From: Imbricaverruca yamaguchii
Taxonomy: Eukaryota; Arthropoda; Thecostraca; Neoverrucidae
NCBI GenBank assembly: GCA_034440575.1
Contig: JAOTOL010001458.1
Location: forward strand, 57,501 to 121,500
Reading direction: 5' to 3'
Length of the DNA stretch: 64,000 bases
Shown: in pieces, positions 10,191-22,385 of the stretch
How the letters are laid out: each line of letters opens with the position of its first letter
Numbering within the stretch: position 1 is the stretch's first letter
Notes under the pieces: generated by a model
The model's database searches: none
The model's input: the letters and a program-made list of their open reading frames with translations, nothing else
Told to the model about the DNA's origin: nothing
Position numbers and translations under genes: made by a program

Positions 10191-10216
10191 CAGTATGACC
10201 TTAGAAGGTCATACTG
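10191..10216. repeat. 26-bp inverted repeat
   Basis: Twelve-base arms CAGTATGACCTT / AAGGTCATACTG are separated by only AG. Confidence 0.9.
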
Positions 10217-10399
10217 AATTCCAATCACGAGCTCCCGTCCAAATCTATAACTTTGGCCTGTGGTTCGTCTTCGTAAAAATGCACGGTTTCGAATCGCCGG
10301 GGGGCCGTACCCCCCCTATACGACCGAAGGTGGTAAATGCCAAACACTGGCAAGGGTTAAGACCTCGCATGGCATGATCACGTGCAACTTCATATATTG

Positions 10400-10795
10400 A
10401 ATGAAGCACTCTTTTTCAACATGCCTATGTCGCACAGTGCACATATGTCGAAGTCTCCAAGCATCGCGAGCAATGGCCATATACGGCTTCTACATTCAGA
10501 GATATGACTTCGGTGAAACTATAAAGACGAATTGTCACCAACGTCTACCACACGATGACCACCAGCACCCCGTCACGAAGCAGTTGTGCACACCTGCCAC
10601 ATCGCCATTCACAGCTCTACAGATGCTGAGACAGGACGATCCCTTGATCTGTCACAGAGCAGCTACGTACGACTGCCGCAGCACTTGCAGAGAGCTGGAA
10701 GTGCTGACCACCGGCCAACTATGTTATACCCCAGATGTGGTTGAAGTCGAGCTTCCCATGGACGCGGGTCATTTATTTCTGAAAATGATTACTGT
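10400..10795 (-). repeat. Right arm of the widely spaced inverted repeat
   Basis: This is the reverse complement of 5945-6260 and extends somewhat further (CCTGCCACATCGCCATTC, CAGCTCTACAGATGCTGAGA, GTTATACCCCAGATGTGG). An open frame of 252 codons runs through it (10401-11159) but has no recognisable domain and is not preserved in the left arm. Confidence 0.6.
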
Positions 10796-10799
10796 GAAG

Positions 10800-11625
10800 G
10801 GAGGGGTACAGTATATAAAGTCGTCGTGTATGACTCCCCATGTCGCGCGTGAAGGGTGCTCAGTCTGCTCACCTTTACATCGCCCGGGAAGTCACCAACA
10901 GAACAGATGGCGTCTTGTCGGCTGGGGTGCACAGACCAGCGCACCGATGAAGCCGATAGTCGACCGACGTTCTGGACACCAGTGCAGGCGAGATCGACGG
11001 ACTGACGGGTCGCAGAATGGACACCGAGTGATTGCGGCAGGCGCCGGTCAGCTGGACGAGGGGGGCGAGGGGCGAGGGGCGAGGGGATCGCTGCCTGGCG
11101 CCGTCAGAACGGAGTGGCACTTGACACAGCAACACACAGTCCGTCGTGACCGGACCTGAGCAATGCTGTATCGCATGTTAAAAACATCGCCTGCTTTCTG
11201 GATCACAAGAGTGACAAGGGCGGGATTCTGATGGATTTTGCGATAGTCTGTTTCAAGTCGTGATTATAGGATGAATAGCGCAAATAAGTGGACACGAATT
11301 TCTGTGTAAGTGAAATTCTGGTTCAATCGAAATCTAAGTTATTCAGGGAATCTCTGTTTTGCCAGTGGCATGGAGCGCACTTCCAGAAGTGTCAGGATGA
11401 GCCGATCAGACGCAGCCATCAGCTGAGATGTTGCTTTCCGATGATTATTTGTAGGGTGGGGGGGGGGACACAATACATGGAGGCAAGGGGCGGGCCAAAG
11501 TTAAATCGGCGACACTCCATAGGGCCCCGTGTGAAAAGATGAAATTATTGGGGGAAAGTCAACATTGAGCGGACAGTTTCCCCCTCAAACGAATAAAGAA
11601 CAGCACCAATACGTGCACATCACAA
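10800..11625. other. No gene recognised
   Basis: Contains a short (GAGGGGC)n run near 11058-11090 and a poly-G run near 11457-11468. No supported gene. Confidence 0.5.
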
Positions 11626-11641
11626 TTGGCTGTAAGCGCGT

Positions 11642-11812
11642 TTGTTTGTTTATTGGTTGGTTCACGACACACTTTATGCACATTCACGGCTAATGGTGCC
11701 GCCCACACCGTTTCGCCGGTGGTCCGCGGGATTGGGAAATGTCCTGAGTGGCACTAGAGTCGAACTTTGTTACCCAAAGCCCGACACCTTAACCACTCGG
11801 CCATCCCCGCCC
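11642..11812 (-). mobile_element. tRNA-derived SINE, family 1
   Basis: On the minus strand the head reads GGGGATGGCCGAGTGGTTAA (A box region of a Ser/Leu-type tRNA). A degenerate B box follows, then a body with GCGGACCACCGGCGAAACGG, GCCATTAGCCGTGAATGTGC and a (AAAC)n tail. It is flanked by 14-base repeats GGCTGTAAGCGCGT (11628) and GGCTATAAGCGTGT (11813), two mismatches apart. Same family as 12957 and 29257. Confidence 0.88.
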
Positions 11813-11814
11813 GG

Positions 11815-12250
11815 CTATAAGCGTGTGTTGGCTCAGTTATTATATCACTAATTTCATGCAGCTGACAATAAATCGTTGACTGTTGATTCAGTCAGTGATT
11901 CAATTAACCTGGCTTTTCAGTCCAGCTAATGGTGCAACCTGTGGGAAACAGTACACCTATGCGGGCTTTTCAGGTGCCAGAACGCTCGGCCTGACAAGCT
12001 ATTTGTGAGGCCAACGGTGCATTACCAGGTACACACTGGCAGCAAATCAATGCTGCGAAAATGAGCAATGCTTCCGTGCACGCATTCAGAAAGAAGCCGT
12101 GTCACGGAATTGCACGAACGGCTGGTTTCGCCGTCATTTGCGATCCATGCTATGGTAATTAGCTCAGTGATGGATGGCGATACAGCGGTGCAGTCCAATC
12201 AACGAAGCAGTCCAAGGCAAGGAAGTAACGATGGCCTTTGCTGCACGGAT
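11815..12250. other. No gene recognised
   Basis: Unique-looking sequence with no frame above about 60 codons. Confidence 0.5.
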
Positions 12251-12252
12251 GC

Positions 12253-12380
12253 TTAACCCGTCCCGTCTCGGTGGAGGAGGGGGGGGGGGGGTCTTCAAAC
12301 GCGCCCCTCAGATTTTTCGCGGTTAATGTACGAACGGCGCGCGGCAGCGCATCCAAATTTGGCATGTCTTTTTCCAGGTC
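12253..12380 (+). mobile_element. piggyBac-like MITE, one end only
   Basis: It begins TTAACCCGTCCCGTCTCGG, then a poly-G run, GTCTTCAA, CAGATTTTTCGCGG and GAACGGCGCGCGGCAGCGC. This matches the left end of the complete element at 57860 for about 120 bases. The rest of the element is missing or unrecognisable. Confidence 0.7.
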
Positions 12381-12956
12381 GGTCGACTTCGCACTCCCGT
12401 GATTCGCACGTCTACCAACGGATTTAGAACTTGTTCATTACACAGGCATGATTCGATTGCTGATTTGTATCGGTCATAATCACATCTCGTTGTAATGCCA
12501 ACGTCCGTTTATGAGACATTGTCGCAAAAGAGGTGGGTTGGCGGATTCCTGTCCCACTTGAACCGCAATCTCTCCGGTATGCGGGTTAACGATCACGTCC
12601 CGTGTGCAAAATGACGGCGAAGCACGAACCACATGATGACACGAGATATCGAGTTGTTGCAGCAGTGCTCTATGGCGACCAGCGGTGGTGACTGAGGTGT
12701 AGTATTGACGTGCTGCGTGGCGTCGACACTACCGGTTCAACAAGCGTGTCCTGTCGAGCTGCGATATGATGGAGTGAATTTCACAGCCATTCACTTCTCG
12801 CGAGATGACAACGCCGAAGAACGCTCCAGCGACTGGTGAACGCCGGAATATAGCAATGCTAATGGGTTGCCGTAATAACTGGGCGATCGGCACTTACACA
12901 CGTGTCACAGATGCCAGTTATGGAACGAAATATTGTCTACAGGTTGTTCGCGCCTA
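12381..12956. other. No gene recognised
   Basis: No domain, repeat edge or long frame was seen. Confidence 0.5.
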
Positions 12957-13142
12957 TTCGGGCAGGGATGGCCGAGTGGTTAAGGTATTAGGCTCTGTGT
13001 ACCAAAGGTCACGGGTTCGACACTAGCGCCGCTCGGGGCATTTCCCAATCCCGCGGCCCACCGTCGAGACAGTGTGGGCGTCGCCATTAGCCGTGAATTT
13101 GCAGGAAGTGCGTGGTGAGCCACCAAGAAACAAACAAACGAC
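12957..13142 (+). mobile_element. tRNA-derived SINE, family 1
   Basis: Head GGGATGGCCGAGTGGTTAAG with B box GGTCACGGGTTCGACAC, body CCCAATCCCGCGGCCCACCG ... GCCATTAGCCGTGAATTTGC, and an (AAAC)n tail ending near 13142. It has the same architecture as 29257-29442. No clear target-site duplication remains, suggesting an older insertion. Confidence 0.85.
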
Positions 13143-13351
13143 GTCTCACTTCAATGAATGTACCTCAGCAGTCCAGTTGTTCAGGGTAGATTATCGGGCA
13201 TGTTATCGCCCAGTCGATGCCTGTGTAAATCCTGCAGGGTGGTTCTCCCGAGATTAGTGTCAGGAAGTCGTGAATCTGAACACGCAAAACCAGCATTTGT
13301 CCGATCCTGGCATGGGCAAAATATCCATTCACATTCATGCACAGACACATG

Positions 13352-13753
<402 letters not shown>

Positions 13754-13754
13754 C

Positions 13755-15625
13755 ATCGGCATCGACAGGCATCGGCTGCATTAAAGTTTGGAAGGTGTGT
13801 CATAGATACCAGAGCACATATAGAAGCCCTTGGAGCAGGTAAATGAGCCAAACCGTAGCAAGAGGCTCCATGCGGGCAAGGGACGTGAACAAAACTATCG
13901 AACGCAGCTATGATTCGTGGCGAATTATTAAAAGATTTCACCCTCATAACTAAACGAAAATTAAGAGCAATGGCCAACCTTTGTGCATGCTTCCTTGCAG
14001 CAACGTGGGAGGGAAATTGGGTATCAAATAAGTTATTTATTAATCCGGAGAGAGAGAAGATGGACGAGTGAAAATGAGCGAATGAGGAGAGTTAATGCGT
14101 GTTCAGTAGCTATCCGGGCCAATGGAAGCCGCTTGCGGCTCAGATCAGCAACTTCGTGTGATACCATTGCAAACAATTATTCTTCATGATTTGTCCGATA
14201 CTTTGTTTTCATTCTAATTTGTGTTCATTGTAATTTAGCAAGCGGTACTGACTTGCCAATAAAGTATTTACAAAACATTGATCTCGCACAAAAAAAAAAA
14301 ATATGGGATGGTAGTACACAAAGCACAAAACTGGTTGAGGTTGAGGAATGAGTCGAAGGACCAAGAACAACACTAATTCACAAGCGCCTAGAAGTAAAGG
14401 GGAGATTTGCCCAGTTTCGTTTTGATTATCTTTTTCGCAGCCCGAGAAAGCCGCAATCCATTCACCGAAAGCCCACCATTCACCACACACCGAACAGACG
14501 GTACGAATTCTACTACAGATGTCCACATTGACAGCTTATTTCAGCTGGCAGATGCATTTTACTATTCCAAACCATTTATATCTGGAAACCGCTAAAATAT
14601 CAAACCGATAAAATTGAACACTTTTCCTATACTTGGGATCAAGTACATTTAGATCCTAGGAAAAACACGATACAAATACTCCCCACTATCCACTACCTGT
14701 TGACATTTTGGTGGAAGCTATGCTTAGCTACTGGACTGGAAAGAAATTCACATCCCTGTGGGTATACCTGGCACTGAAGCAGATAGGCTATTTTAATTTA
14801 GCGTATCCATGCAGAACAAAGTTGTACTGAACTGGTCTGAAAGCAGTGAGCCAAAGAAGCCTGCTCAGTCGCAGGTACTAGCTACCTAGTATGTGAGACA
14901 CTATGGCTAATATTTTACCATTTTGTCATTTTGCATGAGCTCGAACAGATTCAGTCCCTCGGCCTGTTGGTAGGACAATATTCTATATGGTTGCAGGAAG
15001 GTGCGGGATTTTGTTGGGTGCTTGTGTATTTTTTGGCTTGCGAACATTTTGTGACCACGGCCCATGTTGCCTTCTTTTTCTATTTCCAGTTGAGCTTTTG
15101 TAAGGGCGACGCTAAGTTTGTTGCTTGCAGGGGATATATAATGATTCACGAGATGGGATGGGAGGCTCTTACTGGAATGACGGAGAGTGTTAGCATACAG
15201 ATGAATGTCTTCCATGACTTCTGAATATCAATTATTGCGATGCATTTTCAAGATATTATGTTCAGGTGGTAAGTTCTTGAATCTCAAGTCATCTCATTTG
15301 CACTCCAATACATTTACTAAGGCATTTGTGAATGGCTGGCTTTAAAACCGGCCTTTCGATCCAGCATTTTCGCAAGGTAGCCATGAACCTTTGTTCATGA
15401 CGGTTATTAAAGCAATGAACAAATGCTATTTTGAAGATATTTCTTTCCTTGCGTGTTTAAAGCCATTTTCTTTCTTTTTGTCACTTTTTTCAATTCACTT
15501 GAGCCATAAATATTGAAAAGCATGTAAAGTTACGGCAGATTCTTGTGAATAAAAACAACGCGATATGGTGACTACAAAGCTGAATTACACGCAATCTTCC
15601 GAAAATTTTACCGTGCCCGCCCTAC
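13755..15625. other. No gene recognised
   Basis: Frames at 14209-14526 (-), 14907-15215 (-) and 14931-15224 (+) have no recognisable domain, and opposite-strand frames overlap. Otherwise AT-rich intergenic DNA. Confidence 0.5.
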
Positions 15626-15629
15626 ATGC

Positions 15630-16940
15630 CCTATTCACTGAACTACCTTCGTAGCCACATAGCCGTGAAGTGACCAGGCTCTAGAGGGAGGGAGGGAGGG
15701 GGAGAGGGTGCTGGTGTGAAGCTCCACCCACAGTGCCGATGTTGTGTTGTCGTGGAAACTGTTCGAACAGCGTCGCGAGTATAACCTGAGGCCGTCGGAG
15801 GTTCGACCACTTGCATGACGGAACCGAGGCTGGGTAGTCAATCGGCTCCTCCACGGCAGTCCGTTTGGCGCGTAAGTACATGGTGCACGTCCGGTCAGCG
15901 ACAGTCATACAGCCACCACGAACCTCACATACGGCTCCACCACGACAGTCCATCTGGTGCACTTGCACAGTGCACGTCCGGTCAGCGACAGTGGCCCGCC
16001 AGACATACGGCCAAAACCTCACATGCGGCACATTGCAACGTGCCGTAGGCCGCCCGGGGATCTCTCGGGTGCCCATGCCGGAATTGAGGAAACTGGTGAA
16101 GTGGCTGAATAGGATGGCTGTTGATGCCGAGATGGAAAACCTTGCTACTTGCCTGCGGTCGCAGATATAATGTATTTGGAAGTTCGTCGCAGCTATGGTG
16201 TCAGATGTCGATCTTCTATTAGCATTGAGTGTTAATTATGCAAACCCGATTATTTTGGGGGCTTTTAGAAGCCCGCTTAGGTATTTTCCCGCCGGGTGTG
16301 ATCGTGTTGCGATAGATTTATGAGCCTTCGTGACTTGTAACGCTAATGGTGAACTTTAAAAGGTTGGGTTCGTGACTTGTAACGCTAATGGTGAACTTTA
16401 AAAGGTTGGGTTCGTGACTTGTAACGCTAATGGTGAACTTTAAAAGGTTGGGCCATGAACGGTCGTGGATGAATCCTGCATACATGGGGGCTTAAATACA
16501 ACCTCTTTGCAGGTACATAACACGGCACTCCATGGCTGAGGGATTTTGGCTGTGTCACAATTGCACATTCGCACCTGCATTGTTCACGCCTTGTGACAAG
16601 AATCAATTCAATATGATCAGTTTTGGATGCCAAGGAACAACATCAATCATGCTTCCCTATACCATGCTGATCAGTTGTGTTGTTTCACTGGTGGTGATGG
16701 CCCCAAACACAGGTACGCTTGATGTAATCATGACTTAACAATGCTGTTAGCCATCGGTTGATGTGTATCTTTATGCAAGGATTGTTCCTAGGTAAGGGAG
16801 TAATTTTAATATTGATCTAAGCTTGTCAGGCATGGAGTCATGACATGCTATTGCTTCCATGCCCATGACCGACGCCCACTGCCGATCATCACATTGGCGT
16901 TGCGTGCAACCTGTGTGGATGTAGCGAGTAGTGAGCATGT
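15630..16940 (+). repeat. Segmental duplication copy A, part 1
   Basis: Collinear with 35570-36709 plus 37841-38030. Markers: AGCCACATAGCCGTGAAG, GGTTCGACCACTTGCATGAC, ATGGTGCACGTCCGGTCAGC, and CTTAACAATGCTGTTAGCC, then ATCGGTTG. It contains an ~85-base internal repeat around GCACGTCCGGTCAGCGACAG (about 15880 and 15975). Near 16765 the paralogue carries a fold-back-like element that is absent here. Confidence 0.88.
16327..16452 (+). repeat. 42-bp tandem repeat, 3 perfect units
   Basis: The unit TTCGTGACTTGTAACGCTAA to AAAAGGTTGGG starts at 16327, 16369 and 16411 with no visible differences. The duplicated copy at 36345 has only one diverged unit, so the expansion is recent and specific to copy A. 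Confidence 0.95.
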
Positions 16941-19145
16941 GTGTGTGTGGGGGGGGGGGGTCCGGGCCACGTCGGGCTGGGCGGTGCCGGAGCGGGCTCT
17001 GGGCATTGGGCATTGGCGGCTGGGTGGTTGGCCGCCGCCGGGCCGGCTGGTTGGTTGCCGGCATCGTCACCCGCTCCTACCACCTCTTCAACGGCTCCGA
17101 CATCCTTCCAACCCTTCTGCGGCCTGTCGCCACCACTACACGAATTTCTTTTTGCGAGGCCAGGCTTCTATCCGCGTCACATACGGCCGTGAGTGCGCTC
17201 GGCTGGTCATGTAGCGAGGAGGGGCTGTGGGCTTTGGGTGTGACGTGACACTGTTGGATGGCTGCGATTAAGGTACACGGCATGGGTACTGCCACCGCCG
17301 CCGGCACTCGTCCTTTTACTTGACCCACCCGTGTACCCCAAGGCAACACAGCACATCCACCATTCACTCACCCCCCCCTGCACAAGCACAATATCGACGT
17401 TCTCGGGGCAGCCAGATGCAAACGTGGCCCGGGTAACATCCAGAAGAACTTTGGCAGTGACCTTTCTGACCGCTGAATATTTGAGTAAAATTCGAACCAA
17501 CTCCACTGGTCCTTAAAACTACCCCATTAAACATTCATGCAGATGTCACTCGCTCCTTTCATTCCGCGCGATCATTTGGTATCTAGGAATACGAAAACGA
17601 GTTCGTCCACAATTCTCCCGTCCAGTGTTACGCAAGCATTTAGCGAGCCGTATTGCATTTCACTGCGGACTTGGTTAGTCCAGAATGCACATTATTTACC
17701 CGTTTCGATGCCTACATGTAAACGGCTGACGCGACTCTCCTGATTGCATACTTTGTATCTATTGACGTTATTGCCCTTAAGGCTGGGAAAAATTGGGCGG
17801 CCAAACTTTCCCCGGGCATGGTGCTGTCTCATGACTGAACTCAGGTATCAATGGCCAATTTACCTAACCTTATTCAATCGACGCCATACCTAACCTTACA
17901 CGTGGAAGACGTACGACCGGGCCTTACGTATCCCACGGGTGGGCACGGATCCCTACCACGTTGTGAACGTCCATAGTCGTCGTTATACCCTAGCCGGCCG
18001 ATTACTTTCAGCCCCGGGACTTACGGCATGCCAAACCAGTCCGTGCGTCCTCCGAACCTCTGTGCCATACGTGCCCACGAACAGAGTTCGGGGGTGGACA
18101 AATTACCTGGAAGTGTTGTGCATTTACCCTATTGTCCGGCGCAGAACTTCCAGCGAACGGAATGTAGTGCCACCTTATCGGCCCCTCCCACATGCATACT
18201 ATGCTCGCCCAGTCATCTGCGCCAGTCCACATTTCAGTTTGTCATACGCTAAGGTAGAAAAGAAAGGAAAGAAGTTACACATGTACTTGAACATTGGGAC
18301 AACTATTTCTATATACACACAAGCACAATTGCCGCCAACACACATACACGCCCCTCCCCCCCCACACACACACACGGAAGTCACGCCAGCGCCGGTGGGT
18401 TGGTCAAGCGGGGACGGAGGCGGATATGGGTCGGGCTCCATGACGCCATGCGGCACCCGCATGGCGACGGCGAGTGGCGGGTGTCCTCGGCTGAGTACTT
18501 CCTCTCCTCCATCCGAAGACTCAGCCATCTGGCCACCGCTGGACGCCCCTGAGGGCGTCGGTCCGACGTCCACCGCCGCGCGTCTGGGAGTCTCCTGCGT
18601 CTCTGTCACTGTCTCACTGCGCCTGGTCCGTTGCATTCGTTTCAATTTGCTGTAGCTCCGCGTCCTTTTTTCTTTAGCCACTCCAAGGGCTTCGGAGTGA
18701 GCTTCGGCCCTTGATAGGTGGAGTGTACCTGTTTTCCTCCCCCAGGCCACTCGCATCGTCAAGCCGCCTGGGGCTTTCATGCCGTTTTGCTGGATTTGAC
18801 ATTTTCCACAGTAGGGACGATGTTCCAGAACCGGGCCACCGAACTCACGGGCCGATGGCACTCTTGTTGATCTGGCTCAGCCGGTGTTCGCACCTCGGTT
18901 TGCCAGCTGACCAGAGTAATGAGTGCCGGGCCATTTTTCTGATTTGCCCTGAGTTGTTTCGGAAGCCGCTTTTTATGTTTTAGCGCCAGCGCCGCTTGGG
19001 TTTGCCTGCGCTTCCCATCTATTTTATTTTTTTGTTTCGTCGGCGAGCATTCGTGGGAAGGGCAAAACGTGGTCCGACGCTTTCGACCTGGTTACAGGCT
19101 TCTCGGAAAAGTTTTAAAAAATGCAACCCTGCTTACACATGTTAT
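16941..19145. other. Copy-A-specific segment, no firm gene
   Basis: This 2.2 kb has no counterpart in copy B. It begins with a GT/poly-G run (16937-16962) and a GC-rich patch. Two minus-strand frames deserve mention: 17207-17506 (no domain) and 18199-18861. The second opens with a possible zinc-binding HRPYCGKCQ motif followed by a Ser/Glu/Pro-rich region. I cannot name either. Confidence 0.4.
18560..18861 (-). CDS. Hypothetical fragment with CxxC motif
   Basis: From about 18861 the minus strand reads EFGGPVLEHRPYCGKCQ and IQQNGMKAPGG, then a charged stretch rich in Arg, Ser, Thr and Glu. A single CxxC near a His could be half of a zinc-binding site. The frame degenerates downstream into a (GT)n-derived tail. 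It may be an exon or a transposon relic; function unknown. Confidence 0.2.
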
Positions 19146-19149
19146 GTTG

Positions 19150-19595
19150 CCCTATTATCCATTATTATGTGATGAATCTCGACACATATGTAACTGGATA
19201 CCAGATTGACGACAAACATACAGACAAAAGCATTCCCACTTCAACCATTTCAGGACCTATTGAAGAGATATTCCACCCTTTCACACTGGTCTAAGGCCCT
19301 TGCCGCTAGCCATTAATATGTCCCACACTTTTATTGTCTGATATTAGGAAGGAGACAGCATGGAGACATTTCAGCCTCTGCATGGGTGTGACCAGTGCAG
19401 AATCTGCAGAACACGGCACAGCGCTGTAGTATTTGATTGCTAATTTAACTTGAATTGCAACAGACTTCAAACACTTCCTATCTTCTGAGATCTGGATGCG
19501 GGCTGAAATGGTTATCGGTATGCTGAAACAGACCTACACCATTTTCTAACACGATGGCGCGCAGCGGTCTTCGTTACAGCACATATACATGCATG

Positions 19596-19647
<52 letters not shown>

Positions 19648-19655
19648 TGTATATA

Positions 19656-19724
<69 letters not shown>

Positions 19725-20330
19725 TAACTTATGGATGCGCCATTGCAAAAATATCTTGGCGTAGCCTGTGCCCGCAGTGCATTAATACCGTTCATTCTGA
19801 ATTAAATTCACCACCCTTCCCACTTTCCGATACCGAACTATTGTATGTTGCCTTGAGAAAACCAGTCGCATCTTGACCATGCTGTATCGCCTGGATCTGT
19901 TCTTAACATGATTAGGCAAGAAATAATTATTTTCGTTGGAAACAAGGTAGTCTTAGGGGCTGAATGATATGCTATGGCAACCTTACGACAACACAACGTT
20001 AATATTCAGATGTATGTGCTATTATTACGCTTGAGTAAAAAGCTACCGGAGGTGCCTCCAAATATTAGCTTCTGGAGCCGCCTCTGGAATACGTGCCGTT
20101 CAGAATGCAAAGATATGGGCGCTGTATGACCGAAGCAGTCGATGCGCCCCTAAGCCCAAATAACCAACCAGAATATAAAGGTATGTCACGGGACATAGAA
20201 AAATCAAATTAGCAAACGTCGCTCAGTTTTACGCTCCTGCCAACGATAGCTATGATTTTGTTTTGTGGGGGGGGGGGGGAAGGGGCGAAACCACAGAGGA
20301 GAGGGAACGACATGCGTACATCTGTCAAAT
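19150..20330 (+). repeat. Segmental duplication copy A, part 2
   Basis: Collinear with 38050-39560. Shared markers include CACACTGGTCTAAGGCCCTT, TATTGTCTGATATTAGGAA, GCGTGGAGACATTTC-like sequence, and ATGTATGTGCTATT with ACGCTTGAGTAAAA. Copy A lacks about 500 bases present in B near 38580-39050. Confidence 0.85.
19599..19722. repeat. (AC)n-(AT)n microsatellite
   Basis: About 43 bases of AC followed by about 70 bases of AT/GTAT. It is positionally matched to the shorter TA tract at 38500-38530 in copy B. Confidence 0.95.
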
Positions 20331-20339
20331 GCAATGGTA

Positions 20340-20840
20340 GTATTGGGCGCCAGATGTGTTAATGTGTGGTGGTAACGGGTGTCAGGCGTGGTAATAGGTG
20401 GTTGCAGTGGGTGCCAGGTGTGGTAATGGGTGGTGATGATGGGTGCCAGGTGTGGTAATGGGTGGTGATGATGGGTGCCAGGTGTGGTAATGGGTGGTGA
20501 TGATGGGTGCCAGGTGTGGTAATGTGTGGTGATGATGGGTGCCAGGTGTGGTAATGTGTGTTGGTAATGGTGGCAGGCGTGGCAATTGGTCTTGATAATG
20601 GGTGAGAGGCGTGGAAATTGGCGTTGGTAATCGGTACCCTGCGTGGTAATGGGTTTTGGTAATGGATGACAGGCGTGGTAATTGGTGGTGAACAAAAGCC
20701 CATATAGCCATTGCTCACATGACAATTGTTCATGTAGTAATTGTTCATATGACAATTGTTCGTGGAGCAATTGTTCTCATGGCAGTTGCTCCCATGATAA
20801 GTGCTCGCATTGCATTTGTTCGCATAGCAATTGTGCGAAT
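20340..20840. repeat. Composite array: GGTGGTAATG block then CAATTGTTCRT block
   Basis: Left half: a 32-base unit GGGTGCCAGGTGTGGTAATG + GGTGGTGATGAT in about five near-perfect copies (20409-20570), grading into shorter GGTAATGGGTG units. Right half (20695-20835): ~15-base units of the type CATGACAATTGTTCRT. The same left-right order occurs at 40885-41430, including the junction GACAGGCGTGGTAA, so the composite predates the duplication. Confidence 0.88.
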
Positions 20841-20888
20841 AAATAGGATAGTGGATCTGATGGTGGTTGCTCTCATTGCGATGGTTCA

Positions 20889-21328
20889 TAAAGACATAAA
20901 GACATAAAAGATCAGTGCAACTCTGAGCCACAAGGGTCCTTCTTGGTTGCACTCTGTACACTGAACCAGTTGCCCACCAAATCTGCCAATCAGCCCTCCC
21001 TGTAATACTGAAAAGCAAGCCCTCTATTCTTATAATGATTGTCTATGCTGTTTTTAAAGATGTTCAATGTTCTGCTACTGACGATGTTTTCTGGCAGCTG
21101 GTTCCAGTGTTCCACTACCCTGTTGGTGAAGAAAGTTTGCCTTAACCTTGTTCTGCTGTGGTTAATTTTAATTTTGAATTTATGACCTCTAATTGCATCA
21201 TTTCTGTTAAATTCAAACATTTCCCCAAGGTATCCCCTCTCCAGACCATTGACAAATTTAAAGACCTCGATGAGATCTCCTCTCAGCCTTCTATATCTAA
21301 GTGAAAACATATTCACGTTCACGTTCAT
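20889..21328 (-). mobile_element. CR1-type LINE, 5'-truncated 3' end
   Basis: Minus-strand terminal fragment encoding RGDLIEVFKFVNGLERGYLG, then ...HWNQLPENIVSSRTLNIF, followed by the 3' UTR and the octamer tail (GACATAAA on the plus strand at about 20889-20905). It is absent from the matching position in duplication copy B, so it inserted after the duplication. Confidence 0.92.
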
Positions 21329-21479
21329 GAAACTGCAGTTATTTTGTATAAAGTGTGGATTGTGCGAAATACATCAAGTCCGCATAGAAAAGTGCTTGCA
21401 GCGACATTGTTCATTGGGAAAATTTGCCGATTGAAACGATAGAATGGAAAACGTTCGCGTGCAAAAAGATAGGTTGTAA

Positions 21480-21725
21480 AAATATTGTTAGGTTAGGTCA
21501 AGGCTGGCTAGGATAGGTTAAGTTAGGCTAGGAAAGGTTGGGTTGGGTTAAGTTAAGCTGGTATAGGTTAGGCTAGGTTTACGTTTACGTCAAGCTAGCT
21601 AATATTAGGTTGCATACCAACACTTTGCAAAGTTATGCCAGATTGCATTAAAAATACACAAACTCTTTATGTTACGTTGCATCCAACGTTCGGTTAGGCT
21701 GCATCTTACATTAGCTCACGCCGTC
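21480..21725. repeat. TTAGG-like tract and duplication block
   Basis: Degenerate TTAGG/GTTAGGTTA words run from about 21485 to 21600. They are followed by unique sequence (GGTTGCATACCAACACTTTG, CATTAAAAATACACAAA) that matches 41690-41850. TTAGG is the usual arthropod telomere unit, but this interstitial tract is too degenerate to call telomeric. Confidence 0.6.
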
Positions 21726-22130
21726 TTTCCGGTCAGACCCTCACACCCCGTCTCGGGTGGGGGGGGGGAGGGGCATTATTAACCCCCTCTAAAATCCAAA
21801 TTAAGCATCGCACGAAAACGAAAGAGGTGTCATCGGAAAGCGCTCGAGGAGTAGGGTCCGGGTCCACCCTCGAAACAGCTTCTCCCAAAAGTGACGTCAC
21901 CAGGGGGCTATATTTTCACGACTTTTCACGAGTTACATTGCGTTTTTGGCTCTGGAGAGTTCGTTTTGGGGATATATGAAAAAAAAAACATTTATTTCGA
22001 ATGAGAAAAGGACAATGTATTCGACCTGTGGTATCATTTTGTTTGGCTCAACACCCAATTGTTTTTTTTTTGAAATTTCAAAATTTTAAGTTTTGAAGTT
22101 TTCTTTATTTTTCGTTTTCCAATGGGTTAA
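21711..22130 (-). mobile_element. piggyBac-like MITE, internally diverged
   Basis: The left edge TTAGCTCACGCCGTC corresponds to the TTAACCCGCGCCGTCTC end of the complete element at 57860 (inverted). Matching sequence continues through CCGGTCAGACCCTCACACCC, GCATCGCACGAAAACGAAAG and AAAAGTGACGTCACCAG. The right edge is AATGGGTTAA, giving a GGG-TTAA terminus. Copy B of the segmental duplication lacks it. Confidence 0.75.
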
Positions 22131-22385
22131 GATGACGTCCAACAACGTCAAACCTTGTTGGAAATAAACTTGCCTTAATAAGAAATGCTTACTTTAGCCA
22201 GAATCCTATATTTGAATTTCAATTTGGCAAACACGCAACATTTATATGTAGTCATAAACTTAAAGAAATGAAAAATTCCACTTGTACGTTTTGTTCCATC
22301 CATAAAGATAATAGCTGTCCATATCGGCTTCAAATTGTATTGACATCCAAATTCCTTAATATCGTAATAAAGCCAACTAGCTATG

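Noticed and set aside
11642..13142. Genuine tRNA-Ser/Leu genes
   Set aside because: The heads do not close into full cloverleafs with intact acceptor stems, and each continues into the same SINE body with an (AAAC)n tail.
21485..21600. Telomere or telomere-adjacent sequence from TTAGG words
   Set aside because: The words are degenerate, mixed with GGTTGGGTTAAG variants, and sit inside a segmental duplication flanked by ordinary sequence.
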